Below are positions 17,191-25,519 of a stretch of DNA of 64,000 nucleotides, one piece after another. The position numbers and the translations under genes are program-made. Every line of letters starts with the position of its first letter. Within the stretch, counting starts at the first letter, position 1. The notes under the pieces are model-generated. The model did no database searches. It was not told the origin of the DNA and was given only the letters and a program-made list of their open reading frames with translations. Origin of the DNA: Streptomyces sp. Act143 (GTDB taxonomy: Bacteria; Actinomycetota; Actinomycetes; Streptomycetales; Streptomycetaceae); NCBI RefSeq assembly GCF_003143935.1, contig NZ_QFRX01000001.1:6287543-6351542 (forward strand). Direction: 5' to 3'.

Positions 17191-18797
17191 CCTCCACCCT
17201 TCCCGCGGTGACCGCTCCGAAGGTCCCCGCGCAGCGGCAGCCTGCGCCCGAAGCACGCCCGGCCGACGCGACGAAGCCGTCGATCCGGCCCGACCTCCTC
17301 CTCTGCGGTGCCCTCCTCGTCGCGATCCTCGTCGTGCAGGGCTGGAACATCGCCGACTACCCGAACCTCAGCGACGACGAGGGCACCTACCTCGCCCAGG
17401 CCTGGGCCGTCCAGGAGGGCAAGGGCCTCGCCCACTACACGTACTGGTACGACCACCCACCGCTCGGCTGGATCCAGCTCGCCCTGCTGACCTGGATACC
17501 GAAGCTGCTGAGCCCCGACTCCATGACCGTCGGCTCGATGCGGGTCATGATGCTGCTGATCAGCGGCATCAGCGCGGTCCTGGTGTACATGCTCGGGCGG
17601 CGGCTGTCCCTGCCGCGCTGGGCCGCCGGGCTCGGCATGGCCCTGTTCGGGCTCTCCCCGCTCTCCGTCGTCCTCCAGCGCGAGATCTTCCTCGACAACC
17701 TCGCGGTGATGTGGACCCTGCTGGCGTTCGTCCTCGCCGCCTCCCCGAGCCGCCACCTCTGGCACCACTTCGGCGCGGGCATCGCCGCCGCCACGGCCGT
17801 GCTGACCAAGGAGACGATGCTCTTCGTCCTCCCGGCGGTCTTCGTCACCATGTGGCGGCACAGCCACCGCGAGACCCGCAAGTTCGCGCTGACCGGCGCG
17901 ATCACCGCCTGCGCGCTGATCGGCCTGTCGTACCCGCTCTTCGCTCTGCTGAAGGGCGAACTGCTCCCCGGCAGCGGGCACGTCTCGCTCTGGGACGGCG
18001 TCAAGTACCAGATGACCAGGCCCGGTTCGGGCTTCATCCTGGACGCCGGGACCGGCTCGCACGGGGTGCTCACCTCGTGGCTCTACTACGACCGGGTCCT
18101 GCCCCTCGGCGGCCTCGCGGGCGCGCTGCTGCTCCTCGCCACCTGGCGCTGGTCGGTCACCGCCCGCGCCCTCGCCGGGCCCTCGCTGGCCGTGGGCATC
18201 CTCGCCCTGGTCGCGATGCGGCCGAGCGGCTATCTGCCCGCGATGTACATCATCCAGGCCCTGCCGTTCCTCGCCCTCGTCCTCGCCGGCGGGACCGCCT
18301 CGGTCGCCCACGCCGTCCTCAACAAGCTGCGCTGGGTGGGCCGTTACGGCATCGCCGCGCTCCTCGCCGTCGCCGCTTGCGTGTACGTCGTGCCGCGCTG
18401 GTACGACGGTGCCCGCACCGCCCTCACCGCCGACGCCAACGCCCCCTACCGGGCCGCCGCGAAGTGGCTGGGGAGCGAGGTGGCGCGGCCCGAGGAGACG
18501 CGGGTCCTCGTCGACGACGCGCTCTGGCTGGACCTGGTGCACTCCGGGTACCGGCCCGGGCTCGGCGTCATCTGGTTCTACAAGGCCGACCTCGACCCGG
18601 CGGTCACGAAGACGATGCCGCGCGGCTGGAAGGACCTCGACTACGTGGTGGCCTCGCCGACCGTGCGGCGCGACGCGGTCGACCTGCCCAACGTCAAGGC
18701 CGCCATCCAGCATTCGACGCCGGTCGCCGTCTTCGGCACCGGCGCGGACCGGATCGAGATCCGGCAGATCCAGCATGCCACCGGAGGCGTCCGATGA
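17187..18797 (+). CDS. GT39/ArnT-like polyprenyl-phosphate-dependent glycosyltransferase
   Basis: A 536-residue integral membrane enzyme with about 11-12 hydrophobic segments. The first extracytoplasmic loop carries the acidic DDEG motif (residues 63-66) typical of the dolichyl/undecaprenyl-phosphate-sugar transferases (GT-C fold), followed by YWYDHPPLGW. The soluble C-terminal portion (ANAPYRAAAKWLGSEVARPEET…) is extracytoplasmic. It would take a sugar from a polyprenyl-phosphate carrier, plausibly made by the next gene, and put it onto a surface acceptor. Both its start and stop overlap neighbours by 4 bp, so three glycosyltransferases are tightly coupled. Confidence 0.88.
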   Translation: MTSTLPAVTAPKVPAQRQPAPEARPADATKPSIRPDLLLCGALLVAILVVQGWNIADYPNLSDDEGTYLAQAWAVQEGKGLAHYTYWYDHPPLGWIQLALLTWIPKLLSPDSMTVGSMRVMMLLISGISAVLVYMLGRRLSLPRWAAGLGMALFGLSPLSVVLQREIFLDNLAVMWTLLAFVLAASPSRHLWHHFGAGIAAATAVLTKETMLFVLPAVFVTMWRHSHRETRKFALTGAITACALIGLSYPLFALLKGELLPGSGHVSLWDGVKYQMTRPGSGFILDAGTGSHGVLTSWLYYDRVLPLGGLAGALLLLATWRWSVTARALAGPSLAVGILALVAMRPSGYLPAMYIIQALPFLALVLAGGTASVAHAVLNKLRWVGRYGIAALLAVAACVYVVPRWYDGARTALTADANAPYRAAAKWLGSEVARPEETRVLVDDALWLDLVHSGYRPGLGVIWFYKADLDPAVTKTMPRGWKDLDYVVASPTVRRDAVDLPNVKAAIQHSTPVAVFGTGADRIEIRQIQHATGGVR

Positions 18798-19969
18798 CCC
18801 ACGAGTACACCGCACCCGTACCGGATCTGACGGCCTCCGAGGTTCCCGAACCGGCCGCCGTCACCATCGTCGTCCCGACGTACAACGAGTCCGCGAACGT
18901 CCGCGAACTCCTGTACCAGATCTCCGAGTCGGTCCCCGCGCGGCTGCCCTGCGAGGTCGTCTTCGTGGACGACTCCACCGACGACACCCCCGAGGTGATC
19001 CGCGAGGCCGCGAAGAACTGTCCCTTCCCGGTGACCGTCCTGCACCGGGACGAGCCGGTCGGCGGGCTCGGCGGGGCGGTCGTGGAGGGCATGAAGGCGG
19101 CCGGGTCGGACTGGATCGTCGTCATGGACGGCGACTGCCAGCATCCGCCGTCCTTGGTGCCGGAGTTGGTGGCGACCGGACAGCGGGCGAACGCCGGGCT
19201 CGTCGTCGCCTCCCGTTACATCAAGGGCGGCAGCCGCGCCGGGCTCGCGGGCAGCTACCGCGTGGCCGTCTCCCGCGGGGCGACCTGGCTGACCAAGTCC
19301 CTCTTCCCGCGCAGACTGCACGGCATCAGCGACCCGATGAGCGGCTTCTTCGCGATCCGGCGCAGCGACATCACGGCGGACGTCCTCCAGCCGCTCGGCT
19401 ACAAGATCCTGCTGGAACTGGCGGTGCGGAGCCGGCCGCGCGCGGTCACCGAGGTGCCGTTCGTGTTCCAGGAGCGGTTCGCGGGCGAGTCCAAGTCCAC
19501 GGCCGAGGAGGGGCGCCGTTTCCTGCGGCACCTCGCCGGACTGCGCACGGCGACCCCGCTGGCCCGCATGGTGGTGTTCGGGCTGATCGGGCTCACCGGA
19601 TTCGTGCCCAACCTGGTCGGGCTGTGGGCGCTCACCCACATGGGCCTGCACTACCTCCCCGCCGAGATCGTCGCCAACCAGTTCGGGGTCGCCTGGAACT
19701 TCCTCCTCATCGAGAAGGTGCTCTTCCGTGACCGGCGCCGCCACCGGCACTGGGCCGACCGCACGGTCCGGTTCGCGCTGCTCGCCAACGCCGACCTGGT
19801 GCTGCGCATCCCGCTGATCGCGCTGCTCGTCGCGCACTTCGGCCTGTCGGCGGTGCCCGCCACCGCCCTGGCCCTCGTCATCACGTTCGTCCTGCGCTTC
19901 GTCGGGACCGAAGCGCTGGTCTATCTCCCACGCCGGAGCCGTCGCCGTAGTCACAGCGAGTCGCAGTAG
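18794..19969 (+). CDS. Polyprenyl-phosphate sugar synthase (GT2) fused to GtrA
   Basis: A 391-residue two-domain protein. Residues ~25-250 form a DPM1-like GT2 domain: VTIVVPTYNESANVREL, VVFVDDSTDDT, GLGGAVVEGMKAAGSDWIVVMDGD (DxD-type), and GISDPMSGFFAIRR. Residues ~255-385 are a four-helix GtrA-like membrane domain (MVVFGLIGLTGFVPNLVGLWAL … NQFGVAWNFLLIEKVLF … ALVITFVLRFVGTEALVYL). It would charge polyprenyl phosphate with a hexose on the inner face, with the GtrA part assisting flipping or membrane attachment, and so supply the GT39 enzyme. Start ATG 18794 overlaps the previous stop. Confidence 0.9.
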   Translation: MTHEYTAPVPDLTASEVPEPAAVTIVVPTYNESANVRELLYQISESVPARLPCEVVFVDDSTDDTPEVIREAAKNCPFPVTVLHRDEPVGGLGGAVVEGMKAAGSDWIVVMDGDCQHPPSLVPELVATGQRANAGLVVASRYIKGGSRAGLAGSYRVAVSRGATWLTKSLFPRRLHGISDPMSGFFAIRRSDITADVLQPLGYKILLELAVRSRPRAVTEVPFVFQERFAGESKSTAEEGRRFLRHLAGLRTATPLARMVVFGLIGLTGFVPNLVGLWALTHMGLHYLPAEIVANQFGVAWNFLLIEKVLFRDRRRHRHWADRTVRFALLANADLVLRIPLIALLVAHFGLSAVPATALALVITFVLRFVGTEALVYLPRRSRRRSHSESQ

Positions 19970-19981
19970 GAGCCGCACCGC

Positions 19982-22381
19982 ATGAAGAACCGCCGCAGAC
20001 AAGCCCTGTTGGGGGTGACCGCCCTCACGGGCGGCCTCCTCCTCGCCACCCCACAGCCCGCCTCCGCCGCCAACCTCATCAAGAACCCCGGCTTCGAGAC
20101 CGCCGGCAGCGGCGACATGCCGTACTGCTGGGAGAAGTCGGGCTGGGGCGACAACGACTTCACCTTCACCACCACCGCCGACGCCCACTCCGGCGGCAAG
20201 GCCATGAAGGTCGAGCTCACCCGCCGGGTCGAGGGCGACCGCAAGGCGCTGATCACCGAGTCGGCCGAGTGCGCGCCGGGCGTGACGCCGGGCAAGCAGT
20301 ACGACCTGAGCCTCTGGTACAAGTCGACGACCCCGGACACCGCCGTCACCCTCTTCCGGCACGACACGACGGCGGGCTGGCAGTACTGGACGGATCTGAA
20401 GACCCTGGAGATGGCGGGGAGCTGGACGCAGGCGAGCGTCCGCACCCCCGAAGTCCCCACCGGTACCGACCGGATCACCTGGGGCGTCTCCGTCTACGGC
20501 ACCGGCTCCGCGACCACCGACGACTACACGATGGAACAGGTCGCCGACCCGCTCCCGCCCGCCCAGTGCACCGGCACCGCGGACGAGTGCGCCAACGGCC
20601 GCTGGGACGTGCTGCCCACGCAGAACCCGGTCCGCTCCATGCACTCCGTGGTCCTCAACAACGGCAAGGTGCTGCTGATCGCGGGCTCCGGCAACAGCGA
20701 GGAGCAGTTCAACGCGGGCACCTTCACCTCGGCCGTGTACAACCCGGCCACCGGCACCTACAAGGTCATCCCCACCCCGAAGGACATGTTCTGCGCCGGC
20801 CACGTCCAGCTCCAGGACGGCCGGGTGCTGGTGATGAGCGGCAACAAGGCGTACCCGGTCGCGGGCGGCCACGGCTACGAGGGCTTCAAGGACTCGTACA
20901 TCTTCGACCCGGTCACCGAGACGTACAGCAAGACCAACGACATGAACGACGGCCACTGGTACCCGTCGGCGACGATCCTCGGCAACGGTGACGTCATCTC
21001 CTTCGGCGGGCTGCGCGAGGACTCCACCGGCTCGGTGACCGCGGAGCTGTTCTCCCAGGCCGAGCAGCAGTGGCAGCCGCTGTGGAAGGTCAACCAGACC
21101 TGGTCGTACTGGGGCCTGTACCCGTCGATGATCCTGATGCAGGACGGCCGCCTCTTCTACACGGGCAGCCATGTCTTCGGCAACAACATCCCGGGCACCG
21201 GCAGCGCGATCTACGACTACAACGCCAACACCGTCACCCAGGTCCCGGGCCTCCAGAACAAGGACGAGCGCGACCAGTCGGCGAGCGTGCTGCTGCCCCC
21301 GGCGCAGGACCAGAAGGTCCTCACCCTCGGCGGCGGCAACATCGACTCCAACCCGGAGGGCAACCGGCTGACCGACGTCATCGACCTCAAGCAGCCCAAC
21401 CCGTCCTATGTGGCCGGGCCGCCGCTGCCGCAGGGCACGGTCGACCTGGGCAACGGCAAGGTCCCCGAGACCGGCAACCAGGGCAAGATGTACGTCTCCG
21501 CGGTCCTGCTGCCCGACGGCAAGGTGCTGGAGACCGGCGGCGGTCTGCACAACCGGGCCAACCCGGTCTTCGAGTCCTCGCTCTACGACCCGGACACCGG
21601 CACCTTCGACCCGGTGGCCGCCGACCCCGAGGCCCGCGGCTACCACTCCTCGGCGTTCCTGCTGCCCGACGGCCGGGTCATGGCGACCGGCGACAACCCG
21701 GGCAACGGCACCTGGAACCACAACGTGTCGATCTACACGCCGCCCTACCTGCTCAAGGGCACCCGGCCCACGATCACTTCGGTGATCGACACCGAGTGGA
21801 CGTACGGCGACACCCAGCGCATCACCGTCGACCGGCCCGTCGCCAAGGCCGAGTTGATCCGCCCGGCCGCGGTGACGCACTCCTCCGACCCCAACCAGCG
21901 GTTCGTGGACCTGCCGCTGTCGGTGGACGGCAACAACGTCGACCTGAACGTGACGAGCAACCCCAACCTGGCGCCGCCCGGCTGGTACATGCTCTTCGCG
22001 GTCGACGCCAACGGGGTGCCGTCGGTGGCGAAGTGGGTGCACTTGCAGGGTCCCGCCGCGCTCAGCGCGACGGACGCCACCGCCCATGTCCACGCCTTCG
22101 CCGACGACCTCTCCGGCAAGGTCACCGGGCCCGGCAAGAAGCGCACCTCGCAGAAGGTCAGCCCGACCGTCTCCGGCTGCGACCGCCACTACGGCTCGCT
22201 CAACGTGTGCGTGCCGACGGCGTTCCCGAAGGAGGTGAAGGCGACGACGGCTGCCCGCTGCACCTGGCTGAAGAAGAACGACTACGGCCGTCTGAAGGTC
22301 AACGGCAAGGACGATCCGCTGGGCCTGGACCGGAACAAGGACGGGATCGCCTGCGGCAAGGGGGACATCTGGAGGCGCTGA
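19982..22381 (+). CDS. Secreted copper-radical (galactose oxidase-like) oxidase
   Basis: A 799-residue secreted AA5-type oxidase. A Sec signal peptide (KNRRRQALLGVTALTGGLLLA, cleaved near ASA-A) leads to a CBM-like beta domain (NLIKNPGFETAG…, ~30-190), seven Kelch-type blades, and a C-terminal DUF1929-like domain. All copper-radical residues are present: Cys271 (MFCAGH) for the Cys-Tyr crosslink with Tyr327 (GHWYPS), Tyr554-His555 (GYHSS) and His633 (VTHSS). The extreme C-terminus carries a Cys-rich excalibur-like motif (DRNKDGIACGKGD). It resembles GlxA, which acts with the cellulose synthase-like CslA in Streptomyces tip glycan assembly. It follows three glycosyltransferase genes by 12 bp, so it probably oxidises their product. 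Confidence 0.9.
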   Translation: MKNRRRQALLGVTALTGGLLLATPQPASAANLIKNPGFETAGSGDMPYCWEKSGWGDNDFTFTTTADAHSGGKAMKVELTRRVEGDRKALITESAECAPGVTPGKQYDLSLWYKSTTPDTAVTLFRHDTTAGWQYWTDLKTLEMAGSWTQASVRTPEVPTGTDRITWGVSVYGTGSATTDDYTMEQVADPLPPAQCTGTADECANGRWDVLPTQNPVRSMHSVVLNNGKVLLIAGSGNSEEQFNAGTFTSAVYNPATGTYKVIPTPKDMFCAGHVQLQDGRVLVMSGNKAYPVAGGHGYEGFKDSYIFDPVTETYSKTNDMNDGHWYPSATILGNGDVISFGGLREDSTGSVTAELFSQAEQQWQPLWKVNQTWSYWGLYPSMILMQDGRLFYTGSHVFGNNIPGTGSAIYDYNANTVTQVPGLQNKDERDQSASVLLPPAQDQKVLTLGGGNIDSNPEGNRLTDVIDLKQPNPSYVAGPPLPQGTVDLGNGKVPETGNQGKMYVSAVLLPDGKVLETGGGLHNRANPVFESSLYDPDTGTFDPVAADPEARGYHSSAFLLPDGRVMATGDNPGNGTWNHNVSIYTPPYLLKGTRPTITSVIDTEWTYGDTQRITVDRPVAKAELIRPAAVTHSSDPNQRFVDLPLSVDGNNVDLNVTSNPNLAPPGWYMLFAVDANGVPSVAKWVHLQGPAALSATDATAHVHAFADDLSGKVTGPGKKRTSQKVSPTVSGCDRHYGSLNVCVPTAFPKEVKATTAARCTWLKKNDYGRLKVNGKDDPLGLDRNKDGIACGKGDIWRR

Positions 22382-22390
22382 CGCCTCCAG
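22369..22390 (+). terminator. Hairpin overlapping the oxidase stop codon
   Basis: CTGGAGGCG (22369-22377) pairs perfectly with CGCCTCCAG (22382-22390) around a 4-nt loop that contains part of the TGA stop (22379-22381). It probably terminates the glycan operon and insulates the convergent Mut7-C gene. Confidence 0.65.
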
Positions 22391-22440
22391 GGGTGCGGGG
22401 AACTGCGCGACCAGCCACAACGGACGCGCAGTTCTCCACG
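22390..22440 (-). repeat. Dispersed intergenic repeat, partial copy
   Basis: The complement of 22390-22412 reads GGTCGCGCAGTTCCCCGCAC then CCC, matching 22 of 23 bases at 46254-46276 and 17 bases at 837-853. The rest (CCAGCCACAACGGACGCGCAG) belongs to the same family of repeats I recognise as common between Streptomyces genes. Confidence 0.6.
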
Positions 22441-22451
22441 GCGCCGAGCCG

Positions 22452-23183
22452 TCAACGGTCCTCCGCGCGGAGCGCCGTCGCGCGCTCCACGATGGCCTCC
22501 AGCTGTTCGTGGTGCGCGCCCTTCCAGTACGCCCGCCCGCAGTCCGTGCACTGCGCGAAGACGTCGTACGACCGGTGCGTGCCGCCCGCCAGCTGGTCCG
22601 CGACCTCCTCCTTCGTGGCCTCCTTGAGCAGGCCGTTGCAGGCGGTGCAGCGGGTCCAGGGGCGCAGTTCGGGGCGGAAGCGGTCGAGGATGTCGTGGAG
22701 CTGCTCCTCGGGACGGGTGCTGTAGACGTACGCGCCGGCCCACAGTTCGCGGCGCCGCAGCAGTCCCCGGTCGCGGCTGAGCATGACCCGCTGCTCGGCG
22801 GCGGAGAGCGCGGCGAGGGCCGGGTCGCCCAGGTCCGTCGACTCGTACGCCGTGTCCACGCCGAGCAGGCGCAGTCGGCGGGCGAGGGTGCCGAGGTGGA
22901 CGTCGAGCAGAAAGCGGAGCGGGGCGCCGGGGACCCGCTGGGGGCGGGTGACGGGCCGGACCTCCACATGGTCGCCCGCCACGGGGACGTACGACGTGGG
23001 CACCTCGCGGCCGTCGACCAGCAGTGTTCCGGCCTCGGTCAGCGGGACGCCGAGGGACTCGACGACATGGCCGAGGGTGGAGACACCGTCGGTGGGGACC
23101 GCGGTGGCTCCGGTGCGGCGTCCGTGCGGGACGAACAGGGCCAGTTCGGGGGCGACTTCGAGGTGGATCTCCGGTCCGTTCAC
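22452..23183 (-). CDS. Mut7-C RNase-domain protein with N-terminal ubiquitin-like fold
   Basis: A 243-residue cytoplasmic protein. Residues 1-85 resemble a ThiS/MoaD-type beta-grasp domain (VVESLGVPLTEAGTLLVDGREVPTSYVPVAGDHVEVRPV). The rest is a Mut7-C domain, a PIN-fold RNase plus a zinc ribbon: RFLLDVHLGTLARRLRLLGVDTAYE with acidic catalytic positions, MLSRDRGLLRR, then CTAC and CTDC cysteine pairs. The family is predicted to be an RNase but is poorly characterised. It has no obvious partner; TetR lies 33 bp upstream on the same strand, so it could be the last gene of that operon. Confidence 0.85.
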   Translation of the reverse strand: MNGPEIHLEVAPELALFVPHGRRTGATAVPTDGVSTLGHVVESLGVPLTEAGTLLVDGREVPTSYVPVAGDHVEVRPVTRPQRVPGAPLRFLLDVHLGTLARRLRLLGVDTAYESTDLGDPALAALSAAEQRVMLSRDRGLLRRRELWAGAYVYSTRPEEQLHDILDRFRPELRPWTRCTACNGLLKEATKEEVADQLAGGTHRSYDVFAQCTDCGRAYWKGAHHEQLEAIVERATALRAEDR

Positions 23184-23216
23184 CCGGTCAGGATGTCACG
23201 GCAGGAGCGCTGGGCC

Positions 23217-23855
23217 TCAGGTGTTTTTCGTGGTGAGGCCGTTGGCGAGGACGTCCAGGGCGCGGTCGAGGAGGTCGGCGAGGTCCTCCCGGAAGTCGTT
23301 CTCGGCCCAGTAGCGGGAGATCTCCGCGAGTCCGGCGACCACGGACATCGTGTAGACGCGCACCTCCAGGCTGTTCACGTCCCGTCCGGTGCGTTCGGCG
23401 AGGCCCTCGGCGAGCATGTGGGAGGCGACCGACATGCTCTCCATCATGCGGGCGCGCACCGTCGGGACCTCGACCATGAGCTGTGCGCGGATCCGCGTGA
23501 TCTCCGGTTCCCGGTCGTGGCCGAGGCGGACGGCCTTGTGCATGATGTGCCGCACGGAGTCCGTCCAGGGCTCGTCCTTCGGCCGGGCCTTCAGCTCCTC
23601 CAGGATGAGCGCGTCGTGCTCGTCGGTGAGGACGATGTCCTCCTTGGTGGGGAAGTAGCGGAAGACCGTGGACGGCGACACCTCGGCGCGGTCGGCGATC
23701 TGCTCGATCGTGGTGGCGTCGTAGCCCTGTTCCTGGATGAGGGCGTACGTCGCGTCGCGGATCGCCGTCCGGGTCTTGATCTTCTTCCGCTCACGGAGTC
23801 CCAGCTGGGGGACGTCCGTGGGCGGAGAGGTACGTGCGGGTGTCATGGAGGCCAT
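23217..23855 (-). CDS. TetR-family regulator of the adjacent efflux gene
   Basis: A 212-residue regulator. The N-terminal helix-turn-helix is textbook: TRTAIRDATYALIQEQGYDATTIEQIADRAEVSPSTVFRYFPTKED, and the C-terminal helical domain should bind the inducer. It begins 2 bp after the MFS transporter stop, so both are on one transcript and the regulator likely represses its own operon. The start may be ATG 23855 or ATG 23846; neither has a strong ribosome site, which fits translational coupling to the upstream gene. Confidence 0.88.
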   Translation of the reverse strand: MASMTPARTSPPTDVPQLGLRERKKIKTRTAIRDATYALIQEQGYDATTIEQIADRAEVSPSTVFRYFPTKEDIVLTDEHDALILEELKARPKDEPWTDSVRHIMHKAVRLGHDREPEITRIRAQLMVEVPTVRARMMESMSVASHMLAEGLAERTGRDVNSLEVRVYTMSVVAGLAEISRYWAENDFREDLADLLDRALDVLANGLTTKNT

Positions 23856-23857
23856 TG

Positions 23858-25396
23858 TCAGGCATCGGCCGGCTGGGGAGCCATGTCCGGGGTGCCCGCG
23901 GTCTCGTCGGTCTTCCCCGGTCCCGGCAGGAAGGCCGCCGCCAGCAGGGCCGCTACGAGGGCGGCGGCGCCGCACACCATCAGGATGACGCCCATGCCGT
24001 GGACGTAGGCGCTGTTCGCGGAGGCCAGCAGGTCCGCCGAGCCGGTCTTCGCGGCCACCAGGTGCGCCGCGACCACGGAGTCCCCGGCGGTGTCGGCGGC
24101 CTGCGCGGGCAGCCCGCTGACGTCCAGCCGGTCCCGGAAGGTGCCGGCGAGCAGGCTGCCCAGGAGGGCGATGCCGATCGCGCCGCCGACCTGGCGCAGC
24201 GTCATCAGGAGGCCGGAGCCGCTGCCGGCGCGGTCGCGGGGCAGGGCGCCGAGGGCGCCGTTCATGGCGGGGATGAGGGAGAGGCCGAAGCCGAGGCCGG
24301 TGACCGAGAGCCACAGCGCGGTGAAGCCGTAGCCGGAGCCGGTCGTCGTACGGCTGCCGAGGAACGCGGCGAACGCCAGCACCACCAGACCGGCGCTGAC
24401 CGTGGCCCGGGCGCCGAAGCGGGTGACGACCTGCGGGGCGAGGCGGGAGGCGACGAGCAGACCGCCCATCATCGGCAGCAGCCGGACGCCGGTTCCCAGG
24501 GCGTCGTTGCCGAGGACGGCCTGGAGGTAGGGCGGCAGCACGAACAGCAGGCCGGACAGGACGAACATCACCAGGGTCGCGGCGAGGGTGTTGAACAGGA
24601 ATCCGCGGTGGGCGAGCAGGGACATGTCGAGCATCGGCCGGGACTGCCGGCGCTCCCGCAGCACCAGGGCGGTCAGGAGTGCGACCGCTGCCGCGAGCAT
24701 GCCGAGGACCAGTGCGTCGCCCCAGCCGCGGGTGGGGGCCTCGATGATGGCGTAGATCAGGGCGCCGAGGCCGGTCGCGGTGAGCGCGGTGGAGACGGTG
24801 TCGACCTTGGGGGAGGCGGGGTCGCGGGTCTCGGGGAGGAGCAGGACGCAGGCGGCGATGCCGATGGCGGCCATCGGGACGTTGATGAGGAAGACCGAGC
24901 CCCACCAGAAGTGGTTGAGCAGCCAGCCGCCCATGATCGGGCCGAGCGGCAGGCCGAGTGCGCTGGCGGCGGAGATGATGCCGACGGCCTTGGTGCGTTC
25001 GTCGGCGCCGAACAGCGAGGGCAGTACGGAGAGCGCGAGCGGGGTGACGAGCGCGCCGCCGACGCCCATCAGGGCACGGGCGGCGACGACCCAGTTCACG
25101 TCGCCGGCCATGGCGCCCGCCAGGGACGCGGCGAGGAAGACGCCGAGGCCCACGACGAGCATCCGGCGGCGGCCGAACCGGTCCCCGAGGAGTCCGGCGG
25201 GGAGCATCAGCGCCGCGAAGACGACGACGTACGCGTCCGCCATCCACTGCTGTTCGCCGGTGGTCGCGCCGAGGTCGGCGGCCATGGTCGGCAGTGCCAC
25301 GTTGAGGATCGTCATGTCGAAGCCGAGGGTCAGCATGCTCGCGACCAGGGCGGCGAGGGCCCACCAGCGACGGGGGTCCGGAGTGAAGGTGTCCAT
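23858..25396 (-). CDS. MFS drug exporter, DHA2 (EmrB/QacA) family
   Basis: A 512-residue proton-coupled exporter with about 14 membrane segments. Family motifs are visible: LTLGFDMTILNVALPTMAADLGAT (motif D1), LLGDRFGRRRMLV (motif A between TM2 and TM3), and ALMGVGGALVTPLALSVLP (motif C-like in TM5). It probably expels cationic or amphiphilic drugs. It heads a two-gene operon with a TetR regulator, the usual arrangement for inducible efflux. A candidate promoter with overlapping inverted repeat is just upstream. Confidence 0.9.
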   Translation of the reverse strand: MDTFTPDPRRWWALAALVASMLTLGFDMTILNVALPTMAADLGATTGEQQWMADAYVVVFAALMLPAGLLGDRFGRRRMLVVGLGVFLAASLAGAMAGDVNWVVAARALMGVGGALVTPLALSVLPSLFGADERTKAVGIISAASALGLPLGPIMGGWLLNHFWWGSVFLINVPMAAIGIAACVLLLPETRDPASPKVDTVSTALTATGLGALIYAIIEAPTRGWGDALVLGMLAAAVALLTALVLRERRQSRPMLDMSLLAHRGFLFNTLAATLVMFVLSGLLFVLPPYLQAVLGNDALGTGVRLLPMMGGLLVASRLAPQVVTRFGARATVSAGLVVLAFAAFLGSRTTTGSGYGFTALWLSVTGLGFGLSLIPAMNGALGALPRDRAGSGSGLLMTLRQVGGAIGIALLGSLLAGTFRDRLDVSGLPAQAADTAGDSVVAAHLVAAKTGSADLLASANSAYVHGMGVILMVCGAAALVAALLAAAFLPGPGKTDETAGTPDMAPQPADA

Positions 25397-25402
25397 GAAA
25401 TG

Positions 25403-25433
25403 AGAGTAGCTGTCAAAATAGGGCTACTGTCAA
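25403..25433 (-). promoter_or_regulatory. Promoter and probable TetR operator for the efflux operon
   Basis: On the minus strand TTGACA (25433-25428) lies 19 bp from TACTCT (25408-25403), only a few bases from the start codon at 25396. Between and over them, AGTAGC (25405-25410) and GCTACT (25423-25428) are perfect arms 12 bp apart, and TTGACAG occurs twice. A repressor bound here would cover the -10 and -35. Confidence 0.55.
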
Positions 25434-25468
25434 TAGGGGTGCGATGTCAGATGGTTGCGCATGCCAAA

Positions 25469-25498
25469 AAGGGCCACGGCTCGCAAGCCGTGGCCCTT
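25469..25498 (-). terminator. Rho-independent terminator of the hemolysin III gene
   Basis: A perfect 13-bp stem (25469-25481 with 25486-25498) closes a 4-nt loop. Read on the minus strand it is followed by a run of five T residues, the classic intrinsic terminator. It sits 21 bp after the hemolysin III stop and shields the efflux promoter. Confidence 0.9.
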
Positions 25499-25519
25499 CG
25501 GGAGGTGCGGGTGAGGGTG

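Noticed and set aside
17135-19969. A 944-codon plus-strand frame across the GT39 and GtrA-fusion genes
   Set aside because: Only its C-terminal part is real (from 18794). The rest is out of frame with the GT39 protein.
18641-22969. A 1442-codon open frame on the minus strand opposite the glycan operon
   Set aside because: It is the antisense shadow of three well-identified genes; its translation is Arg/Ala/Val/Gly/Asp-rich without domains. Long antisense frames are expected where GC is very high at codon position 3.
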